Assembly: GCF_020172085.1 (NCBI RefSeq) | Contig: NZ_JAIVAT010000003.1 | Coordinates: 62,001-126,000, forward strand | Length of the DNA stretch: 64,000 bases | Direction: 5' to 3' | From: Rossellomorea aquimaris | Lineage (GTDB): Bacteria; Bacillota; Bacilli; Bacillales; Bacillaceae_B | In this document: positions 8,935 through 17,401 of the stretch, one piece after another | Numbering within the stretch: position 1 is the stretch's first letter | Layout of the letters: every line of letters begins with the position of its first letter | The notes under the pieces: generated by a model | The model's input: the letters and a program-made list of their open reading frames with translations, nothing else | Database searches by the model: none | What the model was told of the DNA's origin: nothing | Made by a program: the position numbers and the translations under genes

Positions 8935-9204
8935 ATGGGATATAAAAAGGCAAATGAAGTGCTACCTGAAGAGCTAGTGCTGTTAATTCAGAATTACGTT
9001 GATGGTGATTATGTATATATACCAAGAAAGAGAGGAAATGAACGTTCTTGGGGAGAAAAAAATGGGACAAGAAAAGCCCTTAATGAAAGAAATGGACTTA
9101 TTTATAAGCGCTACATGAGTGGTGCGACGAAGAGTCAAATCGCTGCAGAGTACCATCTTTCGGTCAAGAGTATTGAAAGAATCATATACAACTATAAAGA
9201 ATAA
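8935..9204 (+). CDS. CD3324 family small DNA-binding protein
   Basis: An 89-aa protein with the pattern GYKKANEVLPEELVLLIQ, YVDGDYVYIPRK, WGEKNGTRKALNERN and a C-terminal helix-turn-helix (SQIAAEYHLSVKSIERII). This matches the CD3324 family, which resembles the DNA-binding half of the phage Mor/C activators. It probably binds DNA, but targets are unknown. A weak GCAGGGATACGT stretch precedes the ATG. The 188 bp upstream hold only a 14-codon frame after a good ribosome binding site (8803-8847). Confidence 0.75.
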   Translation: MGYKKANEVLPEELVLLIQNYVDGDYVYIPRKRGNERSWGEKNGTRKALNERNGLIYKRYMSGATKSQIAAEYHLSVKSIERIIYNYKE

Positions 9205-9243
9205 GATTATATGAGGCTGGGACAAAAAAGTCTTAGTCAAAAT

Positions 9244-9302
9244 AAAATCCGAACGATTTTGGAAATTCTTTTGTGAAATTCAAAATCGTTCGGATTTTTT
9301 AT
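9244..9302. terminator. Strong hairpin terminator
   Basis: An 18-bp perfect stem (9244-9261 with 9281-9298, core AATCCGAACGATTTTG) around a 19-base loop is followed by a T-rich run. It terminates the CD3324-family gene. Confidence 0.85.
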
Positions 9303-9342
9303 TACTATGACTCAAGCACAATTAGTGAATATAGCAGGTTCT

Positions 9343-9475
9343 AGCTGTTGATTGGAGTGCAAGACGAAGACCCCTACGGGAAAAGCGGAGTAGGTGAGAC
9401 CCCGCAGGAGCGATAGCGACGAGGAGGCTCGCCTTCCGCCCGAGGAAAGCGAAGTCTTGCACGGAAATCAACAGC
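9343..9475. repeat. 133-bp structured Bacillaceae intergenic repeat
   Basis: The element is bounded by the inverted repeat GCTGTTGATT (9344-9353) / AATCAACAGC (9466-9475), with nested complementary TGCAAGAC and GTCTTGCA. Between them is a GC-rich, purine-patterned core with GGGAAAAGCGGAG and CCCCGCAGGAGCG blocks, much richer in GC than its surroundings. I recall near-identical intergenic copies in other Bacillaceae, but this was not searched. It encodes no convincing protein. It could be a MITE-like unit or an RNA-level element. Confidence 0.7.
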
Positions 9476-9630
9476 GGTGTAACAAGTGATCCTATAAAGG
9501 TCATGAGGACAGATCGTTCGTCTTTAGATTGAATATATTTAGTAATGCCTCAAGATTACGCCACAATCGTTTAGTAGGAAGCCTTATTAGTCCCGCAGAT
9601 ATAAAATGAAAGAAAAGGGGATGAAAACAC

Positions 9631-10101
9631 ATGAATTATCAATTGAGAAAGAGAACAAAAGAAGATGTCGATGAGTTCATCACTTGGTCGTATGACGGAG
9701 AATATTCTTTTTACGATAATCATATACAGGAGGAAAAAATCAACGGATTCCTTCAGAGCATAGATACGGATTATTTTTATTCCGTCATGGATGATGGGGG
9801 AGAATTGATTGGGAACTGTGAGTTTTTTAACGTGGGGGATGCCCCCGAAGTGGTGTTAGCTGTCGGGGTTCAAATGAAACCTTCCCTGACTGGGAAAGGA
9901 AATGGTTTAAGGTTTATCCAAGCCATCATAGAGCAAGGAAGGGAACGGATCGGCTATGATCACTTGGAACTGGCCGTTGTTGATTTCAATAAACGGGCAA
10001 TGAAAGTGTATGAACAGGCAGGCTTTAAAAGAAAGGGAAGCTTTCAAAACAGGATTAGAGGGGAAAAATATCACTTCATCATTATGGAAAAGGATTGGTG
10101 A
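9631..10101 (+). CDS. GNAT family N-acetyltransferase
   Basis: A 156-aa single-domain acetyltransferase. The acetyl-CoA loop lies in GVQMKPSLTGKGNGLRF, followed by a predicted helix and the C-terminal VVDFNKRAMKVYEQAGFKR motif typical of RimI-like GNATs. The ATG follows AAAAGGGGATG. Substrate unknown. It is separated from the VOC gene by 87 bp with no clear terminator, so they may be cotranscribed. Confidence 0.85.
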   Translation: MNYQLRKRTKEDVDEFITWSYDGEYSFYDNHIQEEKINGFLQSIDTDYFYSVMDDGGELIGNCEFFNVGDAPEVVLAVGVQMKPSLTGKGNGLRFIQAIIEQGRERIGYDHLELAVVDFNKRAMKVYEQAGFKRKGSFQNRIRGEKYHFIIMEKDW

Positions 10102-10188
10102 AAAATTCAATTGAACACTGAAAGAAGGAATTTCTCTTTATTTCTTGAATTCCTACTATAATCAATCAATAAAGGGAGCGAGATACGG

Positions 10189-10536
10189 ATGATAAAAGGA
10201 TTCGGAGGAATCTTCTGGAGAACCAAAAACCTGGAAGAGGTAAAGAAATGGTACAGCGAAGTATTGAAGATCGAAATGGGAGATTGGAATGGAACCATGA
10301 TTAAACCCGATTCAGAAAACGAAACGATCTTTTCTTTCTTCACGGAAGAGGACCCTTACTTCCCGACAGAACAGCAGGTTATGCTAAATTTCCAAGTACA
10401 TAATCTTAACGAAACGATTGAGCATCTGAATCAAATCGGTGTACCTCTTGCAAAGGAAAAAGAGGTGAGTGAATTTGGTCAGTTTATTTGGATTAAAGAT
10501 CCAGAGGGCAGACTGATTGAATTGTGGGAGAAATAA
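10189..10536 (+). CDS. VOC (glyoxalase/bleomycin-resistance) family protein
   Basis: A 115-aa protein with the paired beta-alpha-beta-beta-beta modules of the vicinal-oxygen-chelate superfamily: FWRTKNLEEVKKWYSEVL in the first module and the closing FIWIKDPEGRLIELWE, in which the late glutamate is a usual metal ligand. Reaction unknown; possibilities include lyase, dioxygenase or binding protein. AAGGGAGCGAG upstream serves the ATG. Confidence 0.85.
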   Translation: MIKGFGGIFWRTKNLEEVKKWYSEVLKIEMGDWNGTMIKPDSENETIFSFFTEEDPYFPTEQQVMLNFQVHNLNETIEHLNQIGVPLAKEKEVSEFGQFIWIKDPEGRLIELWEK

Positions 10537-10573
10537 TGGGGTGTGGAGATACGATAAGGAGAGTTGATTCTTT

Positions 10574-11668
10574 ATGGAACTGACACCTTCCCAGCGTCAG
10601 GCGATGGATTATTTTACTGCCTATGCAGTTAAATTTAAAAAGGATTCTAGGGCGACCATCCAACACATCCTGAACATGTCCAATATTTCGTTTGAAGTGT
10701 TCGAACAAGTAGTTCATCAAATTAAAACTAACGCGCAAATCGGACTTCACTTCCATCCCGATCGACCAACTCCCGCGATGAAGAACGTTGCAGAATCCCT
10801 GCTTGAACTCGGGGAATATAAGAGTCAGTTTGAAACGTTCATATCAAATGGGAAGGTATCTCCCCATTCAGGTGGCGACCGGGATCAGTGGGAGGCGAGC
10901 CTCTTTGGCGGAGCCTATCAAACAGAGGGTATATTAATGAGCGAGCGGCCGAAGTACGGGGCATTGAACCTGATGGTACATCCTGATGGACCTTCTCCCC
11001 GGTTCGGCTCTTGTTATTTTTTATTATCGTCTAAGGTCTCAACCCGATCTACCTTTACATACCTGGACTCTCATCAAAATCCTTTCGAGAAGGGAACGTA
11101 TCAGGAATTTGATATGATATTGGCTGCGCTGTTGGAAGAAATATTTTTAAGAGATTTTGCACTTGGGGAGAAGAATATGACTCCAACGAAGTTCGTTCAT
11201 CATGTACTGAATCATCTTGAGCACGGCAGGAAAGGGATCGTGGCCAGTCGAAACCTGAATCATTATATAGAATCTCAGATTCACGGATCGATCTCTCTGA
11301 AAGAAGATGTAGAAGTACTGGTTGCAGATCCATCCTTCAAGAACACCACGGTGGGCAAAATCCTGGAGCAAATGTGCCTGAAATATGCTATCGGCCTTCA
11401 ATGGCATATGGGCTTCATCCTTCATGTGGATGACGTTCCTTCTGATTTCAGAGGTCCAACCATGCCGTCATTGGCAAAGCGGATTTCTTTAGAAAATAAG
11501 ATAGATGCTTACACCATTGGGCTGGCGGTCCAGGATCTGAAGCAGAATCCCAATGCCTGGATTGATCGGGGAACTTTCGAAGAAGTACTGCAGGAATTAA
11601 AGCTGCTATGGCATGTGCTCGTGAAGTACGGAAGACCGGTGGGAATTGATAGAGGTGGTTTTGCGTGA
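10574..11668 (+). CDS. DUF3626 domain protein
   Basis: A 364-aa soluble protein. Its conserved core includes QIGLHFHPDRP, SGGDRDQWEASLFGGAYQ, RPKYGALNLM and GSCYFLLSSKVSTRSTF, a pattern I recognise as DUF3626. The histidine- and aspartate-rich core and an RPKYG block suggest an enzymatic site, perhaps ADP-ribosyltransferase-like, but no function is established. ATG after AAGGAGAG. A 55-codon gene begins in a GTGA overlap at its stop, so the two are translationally coupled. Confidence 0.7.
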   Translation: MELTPSQRQAMDYFTAYAVKFKKDSRATIQHILNMSNISFEVFEQVVHQIKTNAQIGLHFHPDRPTPAMKNVAESLLELGEYKSQFETFISNGKVSPHSGGDRDQWEASLFGGAYQTEGILMSERPKYGALNLMVHPDGPSPRFGSCYFLLSSKVSTRSTFTYLDSHQNPFEKGTYQEFDMILAALLEEIFLRDFALGEKNMTPTKFVHHVLNHLEHGRKGIVASRNLNHYIESQIHGSISLKEDVEVLVADPSFKNTTVGKILEQMCLKYAIGLQWHMGFILHVDDVPSDFRGPTMPSLAKRISLENKIDAYTIGLAVQDLKQNPNAWIDRGTFEEVLQELKLLWHVLVKYGRPVGIDRGGFA

Positions 11669-11832
11669 AAGAAAAATATGTGACTGTATTGGCTTTTAGT
11701 TTGATTGTTATTTGTGTTTTATTCAATAATTACTCGTTTCATCATGCAAAGCAGTCTTGTATTGAAAAAGAAAAGACTCCGATGGCTGAGAAGACATTTT
11801 TGGATTTTAAAGGGAGTGTATCGTGTAAATAG
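11665..11832 (+). CDS. Small membrane or secreted protein, 55 aa
   Basis: Found by reading the DNA; too short for usual ORF cut-offs. The GTG start overlaps the preceding stop codon in GTGA, with AGAGGTGG ten bases upstream. The product has a short basic N terminus, one hydrophobic helix (residues 6-20, VTVLAFSLIVICVLF) and a charged tail containing two cysteines (residues 32 and 54). It could be a lipid-free membrane anchor or a secreted peptide. The four-base overlap ties it to the DUF3626 protein. I do not recognise its family. Confidence 0.6.
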   Translation: MKEKYVTVLAFSLIVICVLFNNYSFHHAKQSCIEKEKTPMAEKTFLDFKGSVSCK

Positions 11833-11835
11833 ATT

Positions 11836-11870
11836 AGGTCTGGCCCTCGCTATGCGGGTCAGACCTGTTT
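11836..11870 (+). terminator. Terminator after the DUF3626 operon
   Basis: AGGTCTG pairs with CAGACCT, extended by GCCC/GGGT, around a short loop and followed by a short T run. It ends the DUF3626 and 55-aa protein operon. Confidence 0.7.
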
Positions 11871-11991
11871 AAGTATCTGCTAATAAAGCTATTCACTAAT
11901 ATTTCTTTCGTGCCCATTTCCTCAATTAGTTTCCACAGGCAATGTGCATCTCGCGGTTAAGGGGATATATGCAAAGATTATTCGACAAGAA

Positions 11992-12080
11992 GCTCATAAA
12001 ATCGGATAGCAGCTCATATTTTTAAAATCCGGCTCATATCTTGTCCAAACTAGCTCATAAATTGTCCAAACCGGCTCATA
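11992..12080. repeat. 20-nt-period array A (GCTCATA core)
   Basis: The heptamer GCTCATA recurs at 11992, 12012, 12032, 12053 and 12074, giving steps of 20, 20, 21 and 21 nt. Spacers are 13-14 nt, not identical, though two contain TTGTCCAAAC/TTGTCCAAACC. On the minus strand each unit reads TATGAGC. The stretch is intergenic and has no convincing ORF. Two other arrays with the same step but different cores are at 23000-23090 and 48672-48781. Confidence 0.8.
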
Positions 12081-12181
12081 AGTAAGGAAACAGAGGATGA
12101 TATCCATCGTGGGAGAAGCTGTTATAGGCCTGAATATCATAAATGGGGATCTACCAACGCAAAGATATACCAAAAAATTCA

Positions 12182-12207
12182 AAACCCGTCCGATTTCGGA
12201 CGGGTTT
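12182..12207. terminator. Hairpin, probable terminator
   Basis: AAACCCGTCCG and CGGACGGGTTT form an 11-bp perfect stem with a four-base loop. A T-rich tract follows on the minus strand, so it may end the minus-strand 50-aa gene at 12326-12478 or a transcript of array A. Confidence 0.7.
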
Positions 12208-12325
12208 GAAAGAGTAGTAAATTCAGATGAGGGGAAATTCCATGTATCAGCACCATTAAGCAGGGTGCACTGAGATGGATCATCTCCGTAAGTATCGCTT
12301 TCTTATGCCAGTTATAGTGTCATGT

Positions 12326-12478
12326 TTACTTTGCTCTTACCATTGTAATATCTTCCACTTTCGCCAATACACACTTCTTATCTTCCGAACTCAATTCCAC
12401 ATATTCAGAATCATAGATCCAAAATATGGTGAACAACTCATCTTCATATTCTACAATATCGCCGAGATTATATTTCAT
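12326..12478 (-). CDS. Small acidic protein, 50 aa
   Basis: Found by reading the minus strand. The ATG at 12478 follows a good AAGGAG ribosome binding site. The product begins MKYNLGDIVEYEDELFTIFW and continues with alternating hydrophobic and acidic residues, as expected for a small all-beta SH3-like or KOW-like barrel (GDIVEY start). It has no membrane segment. I do not recognise a named family. Codon use and the RBS make it more credible than the overlapping plus-strand frame at 12275-12571. Confidence 0.6.
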   Translation of the reverse strand: MKYNLGDIVEYEDELFTIFWIYDSEYVELSSEDKKCVLAKVEDITMVRAK

Positions 12479-12716
12479 TTTCTCTCCTTGAGGGAGATCG
12501 ATCCATTCTCAGTGAACGGTGTATATTTTACCATTACTTTGGAACTAAAAATGTTCACTCTTTCATACTGAGAGGCTTTTCAGGTTGAAAATTATGATGA
12601 AATCGCAGGTGTACGCTGAAATTCACCAATAATTATTCTTCTGAGAATGTATGAACTGTACCCTGTCAAATTTTCAGACTGGTCCATTCGAAATGGAGCA
12701 AACACACGTTTGTCTG

Positions 12717-12725
12717 TGATATAAT
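12717..12725 (+). promoter_or_regulatory. Extended -10 promoter of the toxin gene
   Basis: TGATATAAT is a perfect extended -10 element (TG-n-TATAAT). The -35 region is weak. Transcription would begin near 12732, giving a 5' leader of about 65 nt. Confidence 0.6.
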
Positions 12726-12796
12726 GGAAGTACACAACATAATACGGAAGATGGGGTAGCGGCTCACACTCCCAAGTGAAGGGAGGTGATACGCTA

Positions 12797-12886
12797 ATGA
12801 TTGCTGTAGGAGATGTATTACAAATTATGATTGCCTTTGGAACATTGATTGTAGCAATTGTCGCGGTTACACAAAAAAAGAAGTAA
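12797..12886 (+). CDS. Putative holin-like type I toxin, 29 aa
   Basis: A 29-aa peptide: a short acidic N terminus (MIAVGDVLQ), one hydrophobic helix (residues 8-24) and a QKKK tail. This matches the putative holin-like toxin family that includes TxpA/YonT-type type I toxins of Bacillus, which disturb the membrane and are silenced by an antisense RNA. The GGGAGGTGAT site is very strong and can pair with CTCCC at 12769-12773, which would hide it. The leader segment 12758-12767 is complementary to 12947-12956 in the 3' region, and a terminator ends the message at about 13016. The antisense RNA promoter was not identified. Confidence 0.7.
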   Translation: MIAVGDVLQIMIAFGTLIVAIVAVTQKKK

Positions 12887-12984
12887 CCATCGTCCCCACC
12901 GCTCATGAGGATCATTGATGATTACTTCGATTTCGATTGACTCTGAGTGAGCCGCTGCACTTTCGATGCAGTTTATGTTGTGGA

Positions 12985-13016
12985 GGAGTCCTGATTGCCG
13001 TCAGGGCTCCTTTTTT
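12985..13016 (+). terminator. Terminator of the toxin mRNA
   Basis: GGAGTCCTGA pairs with TCAGGGCTCC over ten base pairs including one G-U, followed by six T residues. Confidence 0.85.
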
Positions 13017-13112
13017 AGTGTACTTAACTACCTTTATTATATACATAACTCCATTCGTTAGTAAAGAATAGTGAATAAATGGATCATTTCCTGCCCAAAA
13101 TAAAATAAAGTA

Positions 13113-13140
13113 TTGACAAATTTATCCTGTGTCGTATAGA
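13113..13140 (+). promoter_or_regulatory. Promoter of the T-box/ileS transcript
   Basis: Consensus -35 TTGACA (13113-13118) and -10 TATAGA (13135-13140) with a 16-bp spacer, placed about 40 bp ahead of the T-box stem I. Confidence 0.75.
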
Positions 13141-13179
13141 TTATTTATAACATATATTGAATCACTTACATTCCATGAC

Positions 13180-13446
13180 GAGAACGAGTAGGTATGGAGT
13201 CTGTTCTACAGAGAGTTGACGATGTGGTGGAAGTCAACGTTCAGATCATATTGAATATCCTCTCCGAGAAGCAAAGCTGAAGATACTTTAAGCTTTGACG
13301 GGTTTCCGCCGTTACAAGGAACGCGTATGATTGTACGTTGCATGAGAGCTGTCAGCTGAACCGAATAATGGTTTAAGGACAGAATCAGGGTGGTATCGCG
13401 GGTTACAAACTCGTCCCTAACATTGGTTAGGGGCGGGTTTTTTTAT
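13180..13446 (+). ncRNA. T-box riboswitch, isoleucine type
   Basis: The leader carries the AGAGAG start of stem I near 13221, a specifier loop in TTGAATATCC with ATC (Ile) at 13257-13259, the T-box AGGGTGGTATCGCGG at 13387-13401, and a terminator stem (ACTCGTCCCTAAC / GTTAGGGGCGGGT) with a T run ending near 13446. Uncharged tRNA-Ile should bind the specifier and the GGTGG bulge and stabilise the antiterminator, so ileS downstream is induced by isoleucine starvation or by inhibition of charging. Confidence 0.92.
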
Positions 13447-13469
13447 TTTATCAAAGAAGGTGTGATGAC

Positions 13470-16400
13470 ATGGAAAAGGTAAATGTAAGCGAAAAGTCGG
13501 TTGAAAGAGAGCAGCGGATCCAGGATTTCTGGAATTCGAATCATATTTTTGAAAAGTCAGTGGCTAACCGTGAAGGGGAAAAGACCTTCGTCTTCTACGA
13601 AGGCCCCCCGACAGCCAACGGTCTGCCACATGCTGGACACGTACTCGGACGGGTGATCAAAGATTTCGTCGCCAGGTATCAGACGATGCGAGGGTATCAG
13701 GTCAAGCGTAAAGCAGGTTGGGACACACACGGTCTCCCCGTGGAACTTGGCGTTGAAAAGAAAATCGGCGTATCAGGTAAACAGGAAATCGAGGAATACG
13801 GCGTAGAGAAATTCATTGATGAATGTAAAAAAAGTGTGTTCGATTATGAGAGACAGTGGCGTACTTTCACCGAGGCAATCGGATACTGGGTGGATATGGA
13901 TGATCCTTATGTGACCCTCCAAAATGATTATATCGAAAGTGTCTGGCATATCCTTTCGAAGATCCATGAGAAAGGATTGCTCTATCAAGGACATCGGGTC
14001 GTCCCATACTGCCCAAGCTGCCAAACGTCCCTCAGCTCACATGAGGTGGCGCAAGGGTATAAGGATGTAAAAGATCTTTCTGCGACGGCTAAATTCAAAG
14101 TGAAAGGAAAAGAGCATGAATACTTTCTCGGCTGGACGACGACACCGTGGACGCTTCCATCCAATGTAGCCCTTGCCGTCCATGAAGATGTGGATTACGT
14201 GAAAGCGAGGCGTGGGGAAGAGACGTATATCCTGGCGAAGAACCTTGTGAAAGACGTGCTGGGAGACGACTTTGAAGTGGTAAGTGAACACAAAGGGCAT
14301 GAATTTGTAGGGGTTTCGTACCAACCTCCTTTCGATAATCTTACCCTTGAACGTGGGCATGAAGTGATTTCGGCAGGGTTTGTAACGGACGACAGCGGAA
14401 CCGGGATTGTTCATTTGGCTCCTGCTCACGGAGAAGATGATTACAATGCCATCAAAGAAAGCGGTTTGGATTTCGTCAATATCGTCGATGAGAAAGGCTG
14501 TTACACCAGTGATTTTAAACCTCTTGAAGGGGAATTCACCAAGGACAGCGACGTGAAGATCATCAAGATGCTGGCAGACAGCAACCTTCTTTTTTCAAAA
14601 GAAAAGTATGAACACAGCTATCCGCACTGCTGGCGCTGTGACTCACCGCTCATCTATTATGCGATGGAAGGATGGTTCATCAAGACAACGGCAATGAAAG
14701 ATACGATCATCAAGAACAACCAATCCGTCGAATGGTATCCAGATCACATGAAAGAAGGCCGCTTCGGCAAGTTCTTGGAAAATATGGTCGATTGGAACTT
14801 AGGTAGAAACCGCTACTGGGGAACTCCGCTAAACGTCTGGGTGTGCGGGGATTGTGACCATCAATTCGTCCCGGGAAGTGTACAGGAGCTGAAAGAACAT
14901 GCAAAAAGCGGCTGGAGTGAGGGTCTTGAGCTCCATAAACCGTATGTCGACGAAGTGATCGTGGAATGTCCATCCTGTTCCCATGAGATGAAGAGAACGA
15001 AAGAAGTGATCGATGTATGGTTTGACAGCGGTTCGATGCCGTTTGCCCAGTATCATTATCCATTTGAAAACGAAGAGTTATTTCAGCAACAATTCCCTGC
15101 AGATGTGATCGCAGAAGGGGTGGACCAGACGAGGGGCTGGTTCTACAGTCTGTTGACGGTTTCGTCACTCTTCACCGGGAAAGCGCCTTATAAGCGTGTC
15201 TTATCACTCGGGCATATCCTCGATGAAGACGGTCGTAAAATGTCTAAAAGCAAAGGAAATGTCATGAACCCAATGGAGCTCGTTGAGAAGTTCGGTGCTG
15301 ATGCTCTCAGATGGGCATTACTTGCAGATAGTGCACCTTGGAATAATAAGCGCTTCTCAGAAAACGTCGTCAGCCAGGCAAAATCGAAGCTGGTCGACAC
15401 GTTGAATAATGTCCATTCCTTTTACACCCTGTATGCAGTGATTGATGGATTTGACCCTGAGAAACACGCTGCCGGTACTCCTTCCCTGCTTGATCAGTGG
15501 ATGGTATCACGATTGAATTCGGTGACCACAAATGTAACGGAGCATTTAGATGGATATGACTTTACCGCAGGGGCAAGAGAATTATCCATCCTGGTTGATC
15601 AGGTGAGTAACTGGTATATCCGCCGGTCACGTGAGCGATTCTGGAGCGAAGGACTTAATGAAGATAAACTGGCAGCGTACCATACGTTACATGAAGTATT
15701 AGTCAGTGTGAGCAGGTTGTTGGCACCGTTCACGCCGTTCATTGCAGAAGATATCCATATGAACTTAACGGGTGAAAGTGTGCATCTTGCTGATTTTCCT
15801 CATGCAAACCAGGATGACATCAACGGAGAGCTGGAAGCGGAAATGGATCGTGTTTTACAAGTAGTCGAGCTTGCCCGGTCCGCTCGGAATACGACAAATA
15901 TCAAAACGAAGCAGCCATTATCCAGGCTTACGGTGGTGGGAGCAAAAGCTGATACAGGATCTCTTCAGAAGTATGAATACATCATAAAAGATGAAATCAA
16001 TGTGAAGAACGTTCAATTGCAGGACCAAGCAGGGGATTCCGTACAGTATGAACTGAAGCTGAACTTCCCGATAGCCGGTCCGAAACTCGGTAAGCTGGTA
16101 GGAGTGGCACAGAGACAACTTCAATCTGTATCCTCTGAAGAAGCCAAAAAGATAGTGGAACAAGGATATTTTGACTTTGAATCTCCGACCGGGGAAGACG
16201 TTACGGTGGAAAAAGCTGATCTCATCGTTCATCAAAAAACACATCAAGGATTGGAGATGGTTTCAAATTCCCAGTTCAGCGTCTTCCTCGATACAACCAT
16301 CACAGAGGATCTGCGGAAAGAAGGGAAAGCACGGGAGCTCATCCGTGCCGTTCAGCAATACAGAAAAGAACTGAACCTGCCAGTGGAACAGCGTGTGGAC

Positions 16401-16562
16401 CTTGTATTGAATGTGGATGATTCAATGAAAGAAGTCGTGACACAATTTAAGGATTTACTGCAAAGCAGTCTTCTAATAAAAAGCATATCGTTTGAGAAGA
16501 GGGATGATATGAAGGCAATCGACATGGATGGGGTGACGATTGGGATATATGTAGGAGTGTAA
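13470..16562 (+). CDS. ileS: Isoleucyl-tRNA synthetase, type 2 (IleRS2, long form)
   Basis: A 1030-aa class Ia synthetase that charges tRNA-Ile in the cytoplasm. The HIGH-type motif is H54-A-G-H57, the KMSKS loop is K590-S594, and an editing domain with [11 protein letters not shown] is present, along with Cys-x2-Cys pairs around YCPSCQ, VCGDC and CPSC. The length, the start near [14 protein letters not shown] and the absence of the C-terminal zinc cluster of the ~920-aa housekeeping enzyme identify the eukaryote-like type 2 form, the class that includes mupirocin-resistant MupA. The HxGH order is normal, not the swapped form reported for hyper-resistant enzymes. It lies outside the usual divIVA-ileS-lspA context, so a second ileS is expected elsewhere. 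Confidence 0.92.
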   Translation: MEKVNVSEKSVEREQRIQDFWNSNHIFEKSVANREGEKTFVFYEGPPTANGLPHAGHVLGRVIKDFVARYQTMRGYQVKRKAGWDTHGLPVELGVEKKIGVSGKQEIEEYGVEKFIDECKKSVFDYERQWRTFTEAIGYWVDMDDPYVTLQNDYIESVWHILSKIHEKGLLYQGHRVVPYCPSCQTSLSSHEVAQGYKDVKDLSATAKFKVKGKEHEYFLGWTTTPWTLPSNVALAVHEDVDYVKARRGEETYILAKNLVKDVLGDDFEVVSEHKGHEFVGVSYQPPFDNLTLERGHEVISAGFVTDDSGTGIVHLAPAHGEDDYNAIKESGLDFVNIVDEKGCYTSDFKPLEGEFTKDSDVKIIKMLADSNLLFSKEKYEHSYPHCWRCDSPLIYYAMEGWFIKTTAMKDTIIKNNQSVEWYPDHMKEGRFGKFLENMVDWNLGRNRYWGTPLNVWVCGDCDHQFVPGSVQELKEHAKSGWSEGLELHKPYVDEVIVECPSCSHEMKRTKEVIDVWFDSGSMPFAQYHYPFENEELFQQQFPADVIAEGVDQTRGWFYSLLTVSSLFTGKAPYKRVLSLGHILDEDGRKMSKSKGNVMNPMELVEKFGADALRWALLADSAPWNNKRFSENVVSQAKSKLVDTLNNVHSFYTLYAVIDGFDPEKHAAGTPSLLDQWMVSRLNSVTTNVTEHLDGYDFTAGARELSILVDQVSNWYIRRSRERFWSEGLNEDKLAAYHTLHEVLVSVSRLLAPFTPFIAEDIHMNLTGESVHLADFPHANQDDINGELEAEMDRVLQVVELARSARNTTNIKTKQPLSRLTVVGAKADTGSLQKYEYIIKDEINVKNVQLQDQAGDSVQYELKLNFPIAGPKLGKLVGVAQRQLQSVSSEEAKKIVEQGYFDFESPTGEDVTVEKADLIVHQKTHQGLEMVSNSQFSVFLDTTITEDLRKEGKARELIRAVQQYRKELNLPVEQRVDLVLNVDDSMKEVVTQFKDLLQSSLLIKSISFEKRDDMKAIDMDGVTIGIYVGV

Positions 16563-16571
16563 TCTAGAATG

Positions 16572-16605
16572 AAGGGCTTATCCAAGACTGGGTAAGCCCT
16601 TTTTA
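16572..16605 (+). terminator. Terminator after ileS
   Basis: AAGGGCTTATCC pairs with GGGTAAGCCCTT (12 bp including one G-U) around a six-base loop, followed by five T residues. Confidence 0.85.
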
Positions 16606-16695
16606 GATGAAATTTGTCTTGAGTATGATGAATGATTTTGAAATAATTGGAAGTAGGTTAAAAGACTCACAGAATCATGAAAGGGTGAAAATGAT

Positions 16696-17385
16696 TTGAG
16701 CGAATACAAAGCCATGATCTTTGATTTGGATGATACCTTACTCGATCGGAATCAGGCAGTAGATAACATGTTCCTCTTTACGTTAGAGAACTGTTATGGG
16801 AATGTTGAAGAGGGCGTGAAGAAGGAGATGATGCGGAAGTTCAAAGAGTACGATAAGAGGTCTTATGGCATCAGTGACAAAACAACGGTTTTTGAAGCCC
16901 TTTTTGATGAATTTCCCCCCATCAATCGATTGCCGCAACATGAGATCAAAGCCTTCTGGAATGAGCATTTCCCTCAATGTTTTTCGATTAGCGAGCATAC
17001 CATCAAGATTGTGAAGGCAATTAAAGAGCATATGAAAGTTGCCATCATTACAAACGGGATCACTCAGAGGCAAAAAGCGAAAATCAGAAACACTCGTTTA
17101 CATGAATGTTTTGAGATCATCATGATTTCTGAGGAAGCTGGATACACTAAACCAGACAAACGCATATTTGATTTGGCTCTAGATAAGCTCCAAGTGCAGC
17201 CGGAAGAAGCATTATTCGTCGGTGATGATTTAGAAAAGGATATTCGCGGGAGCCAGGATGCGAATCTATTGGGTATATGGTTCAATCCGGATGGGATCCA
17301 AAATGAAACAGACATAAAACCATATGATGAGATTTCTTCGTTGGATGGATTATTGACCTATCTTACTCCTGAAGTCTTCTCTTGA
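16696..17385 (+). CDS. HAD superfamily hydrolase, YjjG-like
   Basis: A 229-aa HAD phosphatase. Motif I DLDDTLLDR holds the nucleophile and acid/base aspartates, motif II is IITNG, motif III lysine lies in KPDKRIF, and motif IV is FVGDDLEKDIRGS. A helical cap sits between motifs I and II (type C1). YjjG-like members dephosphorylate nucleotides, including non-canonical pyrimidine monophosphates; the substrate here is not determined. TTG start with an AAGGGTGA site upstream. It precedes a GNAT gene by 16 bp with which it is probably cotranscribed. Confidence 0.87.
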   Translation: MSEYKAMIFDLDDTLLDRNQAVDNMFLFTLENCYGNVEEGVKKEMMRKFKEYDKRSYGISDKTTVFEALFDEFPPINRLPQHEIKAFWNEHFPQCFSISEHTIKIVKAIKEHMKVAIITNGITQRQKAKIRNTRLHECFEIIMISEEAGYTKPDKRIFDLALDKLQVQPEEALFVGDDLEKDIRGSQDANLLGIWFNPDGIQNETDIKPYDEISSLDGLLTYLTPEVFS

Positions 17386-17401
17386 TTTAGGAGGAATAAG
17401 C

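Noticed and set aside
9322..9504. Minus-strand frame of 60 codons
   Set aside because: It falls inside the structured 133-bp repeat and shows no RBS or domain.
11994..12182. Minus-strand frame of 62 codons with internal repeats (YEPVW/YELVW)
   Set aside because: The repeats are the translation of array A's 20-21 nt units; there is no RBS and the frame depends on the step near a multiple of three.
12275..12571. Plus-strand frame of 98 codons
   Set aside because: It is the shadow of the minus-strand 50-aa gene and has cysteine- and phenylalanine-rich, low-quality composition without an RBS.
12592..12915. Minus-strand frame of 107 codons over the toxin gene
   Set aside because: It lies antisense to the toxin locus, lacks an RBS and has no recognisable domain; the antisense strand is better read as possible antitoxin RNA territory.
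14710..15168. Minus-strand frame of 152 codons
   Set aside because: It is antisense to ileS, with no RBS and a composition typical of a shadow frame.
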